Below are positions 42,723-53,129 of a DNA stretch of 64,000 nucleotides, in pieces. The notes beneath the pieces were generated by a model, which saw only the letters and a program-made list of their open reading frames with translations, was not told the DNA's origin and ran no database searches. Position 1 is the first letter of the stretch. Every line of letters starts with the position of its first letter. The position numbers and the translations under genes were made by a program. The stretch comes from Athripsodes cinereus. Its lineage: Eukaryota; Arthropoda; Insecta; Trichoptera; Leptoceridae. Location of the stretch: assembly GCA_947579605.1 (NCBI GenBank), contig OX388325.1:429572-493571 (forward strand). Reading direction: 5' to 3'.

Positions 42723-43400
42723 GGCTATCCGATTGAGGGTCAGGTACTTCGAAGGGAAACTGCGGTTCTCTAACCCTCTACTTGGGAGTTATTATGGACA
42801 GGAAGTTGCTCTTTAAAGACCATATCGATGCTGTGCTCGATAAGGCCAATAGAATGCTTGGTTTCGTGATCAGGGTGAGTAAACCATTTAAATCTTCATT
42901 TACTTTTAGGATACTATATTTTGCGTTTTTTAGTAACCAGATGGAGTATGTTCAGTTGTTTGAAGCCCCCAGTATGTTACACACATTGAACGTATTGAGA
43001 AATTGCATGGAAAATTCATAAAGCATCTAGGTTTTCTGACTCAGAATCGCTTCGATGATTATAAAACTGCTACACGTTTTTATCATATTTCGACCCTTGA
43101 AAATCATAGGACTGTAAGTGATATGATGTTTCTGTATAAGTTGCTGAATAACGAGGCCGATTCGATTGGTCTAGTACAGAATATACCATTTAATTATCCG
43201 ACGCGAAGCACGCGGCTCCATCGTTTGTTCAAGTTTCTACTGTGTACCACCAACTATGTGCAGAATTCTTTTCTGAGACGCTCTTGATCTGTTTATGATT
43301 CATTCTTTCAGAACCTTGACATACTCGCCATGAATAAGCAAGAAGACTTTAGAGCGGGAGTATCTGGGGGCTTGTTGTCATCAGCGGTCCCCGTGGACTA
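42723..43400 (+). pseudogene. CR1/jockey-like LINE RT C-terminal part (copy related to 11627)
   Basis: GYPIEGQVLRRE, LGVIMDRKLLFKDHID, ANRMLGFVIRVSKPFKSSFT, then after a frameshift near 43003 HGKFIKHLGFLTQNRFDDYK, LENHRTVSDMMFLYKLLNNE, RSTRLHRLFKFLLCTTNYVQ, NSFLRRS, stop, SVYDSFFQNLDILAMNKQED. It is collinear with the C-terminal half of the LINE at 11627-12589 at clear but moderate identity. 5'-truncated, one frameshift and one nonsense codon. Confidence 0.8.
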
Positions 43401-43790
43401 ATCTTGGTCTCTCACTGTTTGGCAGTATACAATCACTTCCATTTTAGCAGGGGATGGATGGGTGTGCTTGAATGCATGGCTCTCTCGATCATATAGCATC
43501 CTTGGGACATTGGATATTGGCTGTGTGTTTTACTGGGCTCTGTAACTCATACTGTATTGGTGATTCTGATTTTGGTTTGTAGTAATTAAGGATTTTTTAT
43601 TTTATGACTTTTACTTAAACTTCTTTTTAACTTTTGCTTTTTTTTTCAAGACTAAGAAATTTCTGGTAAGTATGGAATCTTTGCTGGTCCACATGTTGAG
43701 TGTATTAATTATTGACGTATTATGTTATAACTGTTTGATTCTCTTATATTGTAAAAATAAAATAATAAATAAAAAAAACTATAGTCCCAT
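43401..43790 (+). repeat. 3' UTR and tail of the preceding LINE
   Basis: T-rich sequence ends TTGTAAAAATAAAATAATAA followed by AATAAAAAAAA, comparable to the tail near 13380. Confidence 0.6.
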
Positions 43791-44180
43791 CCCGTGTTTT
43801 TTTTCAATTCATCTTAAATAAATCAAATATTTTAAACAATATGAACAAAAATCAATCCTGAATGTGAAAAAATAACATTGACATGTATAGGACGAAACAC
43901 GATTCCTTAACCGTACAAGAAGTAGTTAGTATTACCTTGGTTTAATAGCGTATTACCATGCAAATGTCATATAATTTTATTAATTATTTTAACCACAGAT
44001 AATAAAGATTACAACCATGAAAATACCCGTTCATATAAAGTAACGACATGAATATAAATCAGGTACACGAGGACAAAGATTACCGGAGCTAATTCATTTT
44101 ATTTTTTTATTTATCATATTAATGCACAAACAATTCCATAATAGAAAAAAATTAAACACTCGATTCCTTCTACTATTCTC
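43791..44180. other. No feature seen
   Basis: AT-rich sequence without recognisable coding or repeat structure. Confidence 0.4.
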
Positions 44181-44189
44181 AATTTAAGT

Positions 44190-44470
44190 GGAAGACCATC
44201 AGAGAGAGAAGAGATATTCACACACTTTGTCTTCTGTTCAAGGTGTTATCAAATCAAGATGCACCAGTATATCTCAGAGAACGCTTTCAATTTGCCTCCT
44301 CACATGGTCTGCCACTCAGGTCAGCAAACAACGGTCTTCTTACAATTCCCTCTCACCATACGGATTTTTTCACATCTTCATTTACGGTCCATGGAGCTAG
44401 GCTATGGAACCAACTCCCTTCGGAAATTCGCACATCTTCATAATTTTTTGTTCTCAAAAATAAAATTTCA
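44190..44470 (+). pseudogene. CR1/jockey-like LINE C-terminus
   Basis: Reads VLSNQDAPVYLRERFQFASS, HGLPLRSANNGLLTIPSHHT, DFFTSSFTVHGARLWNQLPS, EIRTSS. P.YL..RF.F.SSHG..LRS....LL.IP.H.T.F...SF.V...RLWN.LP..IR is a strong signature of non-LTR reverse transcriptase C-termini in insects. 5'-truncated; the frame is closed by TAA after RTSS where a longer tail is expected. Confidence 0.75.
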
Positions 44471-44514
44471 CGGCGTTCAAGGTTATTCGATTTTTTTGCC
44501 TTCGGTCGATATAC

Positions 44515-44660
44515 ATATAGGTAGGTAGGATTCCTTCCCTTTCCTTTGATCATGCCACATTCGCGCTTTTTCACACCCCCTCTTACAAATAAATATATCC
44601 CTTTTGTCCTCCTCTCATCAGCCATTCGTTCCACATGCCCAAAACATCGTAAATTATGTA
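44515..44660 (-). pseudogene. LINE family E fragment (copy 4)
   Basis: The minus strand reads RCFGHVERMADERRTKGIYL then FVRGGVKKRECGM, matching the GHVERMNEDRMTKKIYF block of 4980-5035. It ends before the GRP motif. Confidence 0.65.
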
Positions 44661-44696
44661 GATATGTAATACTACATATTATCTACATAAAAATAA

Positions 44697-45406
44697 TCCA
44701 CACATAAATATTTGAGTCGGTTCGTATGTGCGTATGTCCTCAATGGACTCTGAAATAAGGAAAGACAGAAGTAAAATAATACACTCTATACGAGGTCTCA
44801 TCTCCTGGGCAGGTTTAAGGCTAAAAACATTTTAAATATCTTATGTATTGATGAAGATATTACAATTTTAATGAGATTCCCATACATTCGCTTGACAAAA
44901 TTGCCAATCGAATGTATGAAAATCCAATATTTATAGTCAAACATTTTTCATTGTATTGAATTAATTTCAAAATTGATGTAACAATAAATAAAACAATACT
45001 GAAACTAAATAATTAGGGACTGTTTACATAATGAAACATTGTGATTGCTAATGACAAAAAATCCTGAATTATGAAAATAAAAATTGCATATTTTTGACAT
45101 TTTGAGCTATTTTCATAATGGAGGATATTATGAGACCATAGAAATCCATACTGTAGAATAAGAATAGTATTATGCAAAAAATCCATAAACAATGTTAATT
45201 GATTTTTTGTATAAATAAATACAAAAGTACCTCGGTACTAGCCATAAGAACCTATTTATTTTCGCCTAATATTTTTCTTTACTTTTCATGGCAAATCACT
45301 TGAAGATTTATGTAGGTACTACAAACTAAAAATACCAATTTTAACCCATGTATTTGTACGGTTTCTGTTTATTTAAACCCGAGCAATGCCGGGTTACAAA
45401 AGCTTG
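44697..45406 (+). mobile_element. Helitron-like family H, short form (copy D)
   Basis: 710 bp: A|TCCACACATAAATATTTGAG ... AACCCGAGCAATGCCGGGTT, ACAAAAG, CTTG|T. Nearly identical over its length to copy C in opposite orientation. The inverted pair is 6.4 kb apart, so it could form a large stem-loop. No coding capacity. Confidence 0.8.
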
Positions 45407-45409
45407 TTC

Positions 45410-45940
45410 AAAATAAATAAGTTTTGATGCGTTCACCTAAACTTAATATATTCCTAAAAATCAAAAGGCAACAGCCGTTTGCTGTTCATTGAATATGTAT
45501 ATAATTTGAATAAAAACTGCATAAATCATAAGAATTAGCATGTAAACATCTTTTCGACAAATCCAAATTGCATATTCTGGCGACGGGCCGAGTCTCGTAC
45601 CATATGCAAAGGTCTGTCTGCCCGACCGGCCGCAGTGAAATGGAGTATAACCTTCACCTCATATTATCTCCTTTGTAAAATTATATTATAATCTTTCGTC
45701 CATGGAATGCATGTTGATTTTCCGAATGAAAATTGGATCATAAGTCATTCTAAAGGTTAGCTGAAAAAAATTGCCCAAGCAATAAGACCGCCTTTTGGAA
45801 TTCTACTGTTTGCATTTGTTTTGAAATTTTTTAACAACTGTTTTGTATTTTGTTTTCCAACAAAGAATTTTTATCGATGTATTTTTACAATTGAACCATT
45901 GTATGAGGTCATATATGTAAATTTAACACATGAAACTATC
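45410..45940. other. No feature seen
   Basis: No recognised gene or repeat. A GC-richer island at 45580-45640 (GGCGACGGGCCGAGTCTCGT) stands out from the AT-rich background without an explanation. Confidence 0.35.
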
Positions 45941-45943
45941 ATA

Positions 45944-46035
45944 TAAGGCTTAGAAAAGACAACGTCACCTCATTTGGTAGTGCCCCGGACGGGACTTGAA
46001 CCCGCATCCCTTAACCTTGTCGCGACAAGGTTAAA
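45944..46035 (-). repeat. tRNA-derived SINE fragment, family 3 (copy 2)
   Basis: The minus strand has GGGATGCGGGTTCAAGTCCC (B box) and the tail TCTTTTCTAAGCCTTATATG. Same family as 545-640. The head is closed by the palindrome ACCTTGTCGCGACAAGGT (46013-46030). Confidence 0.6.
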
Positions 46036-46079
46036 GAATTTTTATTTATGTTTTCATTAATTGCAAAAAACTTCATATT

Positions 46080-46160
46080 TAGACATACATTCAAATTACA
46101 TATAATACAGAGGGCGAGTTTATCGCATAAGCGACATTTCTTCCAACAAACTCAAAGATA
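46080..46160 (-). repeat. LINE 3' tail fragment, GCGATAAACTCGCC family
   Basis: ACAGAGGGCGAGTTTATCGC and TTCTTCCAACAAACTC match the reversed tail of 2868-3008. Confidence 0.6.
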
Positions 46161-46180
46161 CGTATTTATTTATATATACC

Positions 46181-46440
46181 ATACTACTACTTTACCATCA
46201 CAGAATATTCCAAAAGTGGGGTAGCAAGTAGACCAGTTGTATGTTTTAAACATATAAGCTATCCTCCCCGTGTCTACAAAAATTACGACGTTCGAAATGG
46301 GCGGCAATCAACCCAATCACTGTCAAATTTAAGATGTAAGATGCCTCTATTTTTTCTAACGCCTGCCTTTTTGCAGTTAAGACACTCGATCGAAAAGAGT
46401 GGAAGACCAATTCTTTCTCAGCTGCTCTACGGAAAAAATA
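46181..46440 (-). repeat. Family T, near-complete diverged copy
   Basis: Trinucleotide-like start (ACTACTACTTT), CATCACAGAATATTCCAAAA, GTGGGGTAGCAAGTAGACCA, then GGCGGCAATCAACCCAATCA, GCCTGCCTTTTTGCAG and AGACCAATTCTTTCTCAGCT. The complete family order is kept. Confidence 0.65.
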
Positions 46441-46444
46441 AAAT

Positions 46445-47420
46445 ATGAACAATTTTGATAAAAATAAGTTAGACTCACCTCCAAATATAATAATCCCTTT
46501 TGTCTGATGTTTTTGTTGATCGCTTACAAATATAAAAGTCTAAAAATATAATAGAATCAATACGGAATAAAAAATATAACAAAACTACACAAAAACACGA
46601 CAATACAAAATCACATACGCACGTAAAACGCAAAAGTAAATTCTGGACAAAAATCTACACGTAGGTAATGATATAAATTGGCGACTTAAAAAAAAAACAC
46701 ACGAATAAATAATTTCGGAAGAGAACAAAAAAGTTAAAAGTAAATGAAAAATGGAATTTACGAAATTAACTATACACTTCAAATGTCAAATTGTTCGATA
46801 GTAAAATATGATTATTTTTTATTGGTTGTTGAATGTTCAAATAATCTTTAAAAAATTGCAAGTTTTCAAGAATAAAATAATCACATATAGATGATCAGGG
46901 CTAGTGTTATTGTATCATAATAATCTTTATCTGTTCAAATTATTTCGGATCTTGTATGTTATACCTGTGTTTTTTTATTATTTTTAGTTTTTTTTTTATT
47001 TCGATTTTGAATTCCACACTCCCGACCACAGAGTGAGCACGCCAGCTGAAACTGAAGGAGCTCAGTGGCCGGTCTTTGTAGACGCATGCGCTTTCTGATT
47101 TCCACCCCTCTCCTATCTCTAGACCAAATTATATGTGAACAAGGGTAGAATAACATCTGAAAACTCATTTCAGAAACTAGGTCATTTTGATATTGTGTGA
47201 TACACTTTCGTGATTTTCAAATACGGCTTTTGAAACATTGATAAATTCACCTTGGAGCTCTCCGCAAGAACTTGGAACTCTTACAAGGGCACCGTATTGT
47301 GTTGCGTCTACCGCCAGAAGTTCCCTGCAAAAAGTGTATTTTCAGCTTTCTTCTGAAGCCCTCTCTATTCGCCTTGTCTTGCAGATCCAAAGCTTGTCCT
47401 GCGAAATAGAGATAGCTCAA
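46445..47420. other. No confident feature
   Basis: No repeat or domain recognised. The segment 46990-47110 is less AT-rich (GAGTGAGCACGCCAGCTGAA) and carries no frame I can place. Confidence 0.35.
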
Positions 47421-47423
47421 TTG

Positions 47424-47600
47424 TTTTTTTTTTTTTTTTTTTTTCATTTATTTTCCATAAATATAACAATAAAACAACTAACTACTACTACAAAAAAATT
47501 TGCTACTAACTAAACATCATATCTTAAACACATTCTTTTGACAATAGAAAAATGGAATTTACTGCCTCACTAGACTTGAGTCTGTTCTGAGGCAGTATCT
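47424..47600 (-). repeat. Poly(T) tract and LINE-like 3' end
   Basis: Twenty T residues (47424-47443), then CATTTATTTTCCATAAATAT: the A tail and 3' end of a minus-strand retroposon of unknown family. Confidence 0.4.
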
Positions 47601-47879
47601 ATATATGTATACATGTTCTAAATTATTCTAGTCAGTTCTTGTAATCACCGTGTGTAAAATACGAATCAAAAATAACAGTAACAAGAAAAAAAAGAAAAAA
47701 AATGGACAATCAGTATGTAGATTTAAAAAAAAAATTAGTCTACTATTTACTTCACCCTGTGCTGAAAGAAGCTTGAACCGTCTTTCACTGATGGTCTCGA
47801 TCTCGCACATCTCCGACAAATAAGATGGTGACACCCCAAAAGGCCGAAAACACCATCATCGCATCATTGCTTTACCATA

Positions 47880-48051
47880 TAAGGGTGCAAACACAAAGAA
47901 AGCAGGTTGCCTGCGCCGACCAAAGTAAATCGCGTTCGTTCTTTTACTATGTGCGTGTTCATTGGAATGCATGTAACCATTCTATTGCGCCGGTAGATGC
48001 AGGCATCGGAAAGCAGGTATCATGCTTTCTTTGTGTGTGTTTGCACCCTTA
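47880..48051. mobile_element. MITE M4, 172 bp, TA-flanked
   Basis: Ends TAAGGGTGCAAACACAAAGA and, reversed, TAAGGGTGCAAACACACACA are followed by AAGAAAGCA on each arm. TA dinucleotides border both sides (47878-47879, 48052-48053). TA duplication suggests a Tc1/mariner-like or related origin. No coding sequence. Confidence 0.7.
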
Positions 48052-48369
48052 TACTCCACTCGTTACTTTGCCTTTATCCAATGCTAATCGTGCAAGAGAG
48101 GAGTAATGTATTCAGATCTTCAACAAAAAGATGGACGTATGTCCGAAAGTTTTTAGTTATAATACAACAATCAAATGAGAGTTAAGTGTTTTATTTTTAT
48201 ATATTTTTTATTATATAAAAAAAGAAACTGTTTTCTGTCCTGTACTAAAAGAGCCCGGGAGGAGTGATGACGGGCGATTCAGTTGAAACGAGTTTTCACT
48301 TAGTTTCACAATGTTAATTCGCTTTCTAGGTTGTTCAGCAATACCTATAATAATGATAAGGTATATACC

Positions 48370-48410
48370 TACACACACACACACACATACACACACACAT
48401 ATACACACAG
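48370..48410. repeat. (CA)n microsatellite
   Basis: CA-rich run with two TA interruptions. A (TG)-rich run lies at 48541-48570. Confidence 0.9.
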
Positions 48411-48754
48411 CAGTCCTACAACAGTACGAGGAGAGAGGGTGGGAATAAGAGGAGCCTCCGCCTGCCCTCCCCTCCGGGCATCACCCAGTTGCCGCTGTTA
48501 CGTCACAACTGTAAAGTATCATTATGACTGTGTGTATGAATGTATGTGTGTGTGTGGTTGTGTGTATGTGTTAAGGGAGGAATGAGGGAGGTTTTATCTG
48601 CACAATACCTGCGTAGGCACCTACTACATACTACAAAACATGATGTTAAAATAACATTTATCAACTACGGGTATCCTACGATTCCTGGTACTCCCGGGCA
48701 GATCCGTACACATTATTTAAAGTATGTCTTTATACATATTATTATTTTTATCTA

Positions 48755-48812
48755 TACCAACATGGCATCTCCCACAAGTGGAGTAACCATCGAGCTTACT
48801 ACTGAATGCAAC
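48755..48812 (-). repeat. Family T fragment
   Basis: TATACCAACATGGCATCTCC, CACAAGTGGAGTAACCATCG and CTACTGAATGCAACA are diverged family T. Confidence 0.45.
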
Positions 48813-48849
48813 AAACAATATAATTTCTCGAAATAATATTATATAGGTA

Positions 48850-49812
48850 CAGTGGTACCTCGACATACGAGTTAATTCTTTCCGCAACCTTGCTCGTATT
48901 TCAAATTACTCGTATTTCAAAACAAATTTCTCAATTGAAATTAAGTGAACTACTGCCATTAATCCGTTCCAGCCCCCAAAATGTCACATCAGTTATTTTT
49001 TTTACGTATTTTTGAATAAGAAAAACGTTTTTTTTTTATTTTTAATAAAATCCGTAACTTATTGCGTATTTTCCATTATGGTATGAAGTAAATACTTAAC
49101 TTTTTTTATAAATACACACTATATTTTATAAATGAGTAAAGGATACGGATTAAAAGTTACGGATTATATTAAAAATGTTATAAACGCCAGTAAGGTGAAT
49201 CCATATAAAATGTGTAAATAATAGGACACAAGAAATTAATGTTAAAATATAAAACATTGTGTTTGAATATTTATTTTGATCATCAGTGTATTAAAAATAA
49301 AGTGATTCCTAAATATATTAATTTAAAAACTAATCAATTTGTATTCTTTCAAAATTTAGTATTGATAATGTCTTGGTAAAAGACGAAACAATTGTCTACT
49401 CATTTATAAAATATAGTGTGTATTTATAAAAAAGTTAAGTGTTTACTTCATACCATAAGAAAAACGTATTTATAAATGACAAATATTGTACAAAAACATA
49501 AGAAAAGATGAGGATGTAAAGAAATAAACTAGATTTATTAAGTGTTACATTCGCTTAATTTTCGACACTGGCCTTTGCCTTTTGCGCCACGCTTTTCTCA
49601 CTTTCACCTGTAGGCCGTTAAAAAAAACATTTCCAAGGAGATTTGTTTCTTCCTCCCTTTCAGAATGTTCCAGAAATGAGTTAAGCAAGTGTTATTAAAT
49701 AGCTCGTATCTCAAATTTTGCTCGTATTTCAAAGCAGAAAATCGCTCGCTCGACGGGGCTCGTATCTCAAAAAACTCGTATGTTGGGGCACTCGTATGTC
49801 TAGGTACCACTG
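48850..49812. mobile_element. Tigger/pogo-like (Tc1-mariner) MITE, 963 bp
   Basis: Ends CAGTGGTACCTCGACATACG and, reversed, CAGTGGTACCTAGACATACG with TA on each side (48848-48849, 49813-49814). TA duplication and CAGTGGTACCTCGACATACGA-type ends are typical of Tigger-like elements. GCTCGTATTTCAAA repeats lie just inside both ends. Internally 49060-49135 and 49398-49462 form a second inverted repeat of about 65 bp. No transposase. Confidence 0.85.
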
Positions 49813-49930
49813 TATATTAAATACATATTATAGTATAATGCAATAAACACATTTTTTTTCGATATTATTGATCGAAAGTACTAGTTGCAAGTCCATTTCA
49901 AGATAAATTGAAAAAAACACAGCTTATGTA

Positions 49931-50073
49931 GTCATCTTCTAAATGACTTTAACTTCGCTTACTATTACCTATTCGGAGACTCTTGACTATCATCTCAATC
50001 ATTAAATTTATCGCCTGATGATGGAGTCGAGAGTCTCCGAATACTATTAAGTGAAGTTAATAAAAGTCATTTG
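49931..50073. repeat. Foldback repeat, second hammerhead-like type
   Basis: ATGACTTTAACTTCGCTTAC and TATTCGGAGACTCTTGACTA are mirrored by CGAGAGTCTCCGAATACTAT and AAGTGAAGTTAATAAAAGTC. The right arm holds GCCTGATGATGGAGTCGAGA then GTCTCCGAATA, a core-like arrangement parallel to that of the GATGAGAGCGG family but with a different stem. Confidence 0.65.
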
Positions 50074-50092
50074 GAAGTTAACTACATACTAT

Positions 50093-50772
50093 GGCCAATT
50101 CTGAATCATAAAATAGTTTAGTTGCACTAACTAAGTCAACTAAGTGTGAGGAGATAGTTGAATCATGATAATTAGTTCTAATTCGTATTCACAGTTTTCC
50201 GTACTAATTTAGTTCATTTTGACACCTTAGTACAACTATAAATTTCGTCGCTCTATGGATTTCGTATTCAGAATGAAATTTTAGTTGACAGCCGACGACT
50301 AAAATAAGTTGGATTTGGCAGAATTTTATTCGCGACTTTTAATGTGCGAATATTATTAGTTGCTGTCATTTTGCCGCAGAATATTGCTATATTTTGGAAG
50401 TGTTAAGTTGTTTTTTCAATTAAAAGTAAAAATTTATGTTTTTAAGCAACTCTTATCATGTATAAATTGTAAAATTATACCACCACCGACGCAAATACGA
50501 ACGCCAAAATATATCGGCAAATCTGACATTTCACAATTTTCACGCGTGACAACTATTAAATTGTTACCAGAAGTGTAAATCGGAACGTGAAAAACATTTT
50601 GTTTTGCGGCATCACTGACTAATATTAGTTTGTCCCAAAGATTTTACCGTTTGCACTTTGTGGTTCTCGAGTTTATAGTTGTTTATAATTCATAACTAAT
50701 GCTGAATACTATGTAATAACTAATATTAATCAACAATTAGTTTAGTTAGTTCATTAAGATTCAGAATTGGCC
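50093..50772. mobile_element. TIR element N, complete (680 bp)
   Basis: Ends GGCCAATTCTGAATC are perfect 15 bp inverted repeats, flanked by CTAT on both sides (50089-50092, 50773-50776), a possible 4 bp duplication. The 29579 copy matches its left part. The open frame at 50360-50578 is unrecognised. The superfamily is open: a 4 bp duplication is rare, and TTAA (piggyBac) does not apply. Confidence 0.75.
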
Positions 50773-50807
50773 CTATTGTGTTATTTTTTCAATTTATCTT
50801 ATAAACA

Positions 50808-50810
<3 letters not shown>

Positions 50811-50866
<56 letters not shown>

Positions 50867-50912
50867 AGATATATCTGGGTTTTGTTATAAACCCAAATAC
50901 AACCATATATAC
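50811..50912 (-). repeat. SINE family 1, tail end, with 49-nt poly(T)
   Basis: 49 T residues (50811-50859) followed by GATATATCTGGGTTTTGTTA and TAAACCCAAATACAACCATA: a strongly 5'-truncated minus-strand SINE with an unusually long A tail, suggesting a young insertion or later slippage. Confidence 0.75.
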
Positions 50913-51059
50913 ACAATTATAATTGTGTATTTTTTTATTATACCAATTTTACCCTCAAAATTGAGCAGAGCTTTGTGCAGTGCTTTGAGGGATTATAGGG
51001 TTATTTAATTATATTTTATAAATTCGATTAATCATAGCAATATTTAATCTCATATTATA

Positions 51060-51200
51060 TTATATTAATGGGTTAGTTGGAAGATGTCGCGCTTCTGCAA
51101 TAAACTCGCCTATTGCACAAATTCATTTGTCTGGTTTAAAGTCTTCTTAAATTTTATATTTTAATAATGTGTTTTTTTTTTTGTGCAATAAAGATTTTTA
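51060..51200 (+). repeat. LINE 3' tail plus a second tail
   Basis: GGGTTAGTTGGAAGATGTCG and AATAAACTCGCC (GCGATAAACTCGCC family), then TTTTTGTGCAATAAAGATTT and (TTA)n, an ordinary LINE end. Confidence 0.55.
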
Positions 51201-51214
51201 TTATTATTATTTGC

Positions 51215-52140
51215 TATTGTTTGTTTATTCATTCTTTACTGTAGGTACTTACATTGATAACAAACAATCACATAGAAGGTATATATTCAAATTAGTTACT
51301 TTTTTTATTTTATTTCATTTTATTAATAAAAAGTACAAAAAAACAACAACTATATGAAGGGTTGACAAAAATAAAATTAAGTCGTTCATAACTCAGCTGT
51401 CATCCACAAACATGCACCACAGTTAAGTCAATTATTTGAGTATCGCGCATTCCGTTCATTCATCTGTTCTACTAGCATATCGCACAAGCAGCCATCGCTA
51501 ACATACAAAAACATAGTTTCAAACATATTATATACCTAATCAGTATACAGGGGGCAAGTTTATCGCTAATGTGGTGTTCTCACTTTGGCGAATATCGCCA
51601 GGGCACCAAAATATCGCCAGCCATTTGAACCGTGTGAACAAAATGACAGCTAGTCTGAAACGATAAAAACCAGTAGAAACGATATCGTCTCGAGTTGACC
51701 ACCTTCCAACTTTTTCGGCCGATTGAACGATTTGCGCATGCGCAGATGTGCGCGGCGTTCGTATCTATGGTAAAACTTTATAACCTATAAATTTTATTAT
51801 GTTTCCCGCTTCATGCCAGCTGTTATCTTTGTTGTTGGTTGTGGCGTTTGTTTCCCTAATTAAAAGGCGCCTTATAAACTCTACTATAACATTTTCGACT
51901 AAAAATAAACACTTCGCGATCTCCATCTCGACGTCCGCCATTTTGAAAACAGTGTCAAAATCAAAGCGCATCTGACAGATCGTTTCTATATCGGTGGACT
52001 GTGTGAACAGGTGTGACGATCAATGGATGTCCGGCGAATTTTGTTTTTTCGCCTGGCGATACATTTTGAAATACGCCTGGCGATATTCGCCAAATGTGAA
52101 CACCCCATAAGGCGCGATCTCTTCCAACTAACCAAATTCA
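51215..52140 (-). repeat. LINE 3' tail interrupted by a Harbinger-like MITE
   Basis: TTTATTCATTCTTTACTGTA and GGGGCAAGTTTATCGCTAA stop at 51569 and resume at 52108 with TAAGGCGCGATCTCTTCCAA. Other copies read TTTATCGCAAAGGCGCGATT without a break, so the 538 bp between is an insertion that duplicated TAA. A further (TTTA)-headed LINE end (51300-51400) is embedded near the left. Confidence 0.6.
51570..52107. mobile_element. PIF/Harbinger-like MITE, TAA duplication (538 bp)
   Basis: Ends TGTGGTGTTCTCACTTTGGC and, reversed, TGGGGTGTTCACATTTGGCG continue into GAATATCGCCAGG on both arms. TAA lies on each side (51567-51569, 52108-52110); 3 bp TWA duplication is the PIF/Harbinger hallmark. A minus frame starting MADVEMEIAKCLFLVENVIV (from about 51940) may be the start of the lost transposase. 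Otherwise non-coding. Confidence 0.8.
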
Positions 52141-52429
52141 AAATAATTCAATAATTTTCCATAACAAATCAACGACACAATCACCACAGCTCATAAGGAT
52201 AGTAACGTATATCTTCTTAATATTTAATTTTAAATTCTTAAATTTTTCTAAACACTTAAATCTAAATTCCTTCTTCAAACCATTATTGTACCATCCTACC
52301 TTAAGAACAAAGACAACTTATGTTTTTTAACATTGCTATTATTATAAGGTATGTCACTCGAATCAGGTGGATTGCCGTAACCAATTAATAATAATTAAAT
52401 TAGAATATAGTTTCAATTAAATTTAATTA

Positions 52430-52768
52430 GTTAGGTTGGTGCACTCCGCTATCTTAGTGTCAACACTCATGTAAGCAAGTGAAACGTGGACATGGTTAAA
52501 GAAGGATGAAAGTGGCAAAAATGAAGCAGAAATGAGATCGTTGAGAAGGATGTGTGGTAAAAGTCTGAGAGATTGTGTGCGTAACAGTGATATACGAGAA
52601 GAATGTGGAATGAAAGTTGGTGTAGTTACAAGGATGAATGCAAATAAGTTACAATAGTTTGGGCATGTGGAAATAATGAACGAGGAAAGAATGACCAAGA
52701 AGATATATTTGGCTGAGAGGAATGGTGCTCGGAAACTTGGACGGCCAAGGATCTAATGCCAAGATCAT
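52430..52768 (+). pseudogene. LINE family E C-terminal fragment (copy 5)
   Basis: SETWTWLKKDESG, then MRSLRRMCGKSLRDCVRNSD, IREECGMKVGVVTRMNANKL, and after a stop GHVEIMNEERMTKKIYLAE. It is near-collinear with 4738-5060 at high identity. In-frame stops (KLQ then TAG; GRPRI then TAA) inactivate it. It ends at a T-run that starts another element. Confidence 0.75.
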
Positions 52769-53095
52769 TTTTTTTTTATTTACTAATTTATTTATATATT
52801 TACATAGATATATTCACGGCCAAAGCCTTTTACATGTTAAATACATACAGTCATGTATAAAAAAAGACACAAACAACTAGATTAATAAAAAAGGAGAGTT
52901 TAACAAACAGTGTAAAATTATATGGATGAGTTTCAAACAGCATGAGTTTCATTATTAACATCAAAACATTTCATCCAGGCATAGTTTTACGGTGAGGTAA
53001 AAGGCATCAAACCACATAACCCCAAACATGCGACATACATATCTCTTTAACATGTTGCTAAAGTTTGTCAGGACAAAGGATTTAATCAACATTTT
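52769..53095 (-). repeat. LINE 3' end
   Basis: T-run, TTTATTTATATATTTACATA, CGGCCAAAGCCTTTTACATG. The GGC..AAGCCTTTTACATG block recurs at 56760-56800 (GGCACAAGCCTTTTACATGT) and loosely at 33258. It is the reverse of a LINE tail ending in A. Confidence 0.5.
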
Positions 53096-53129
53096 TTTTT
53101 AATTATAAATAAAACACTAATTTATAGTA

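Noticed and set aside
47960..48000. Pol III or regulatory site in the GC-richer centre of MITE M4
   Set aside because: No A/B box order or other recognisable signal.
48406..48585. CA/TG-rich open frames as genes
   Set aside because: Translations of dinucleotide repeats.
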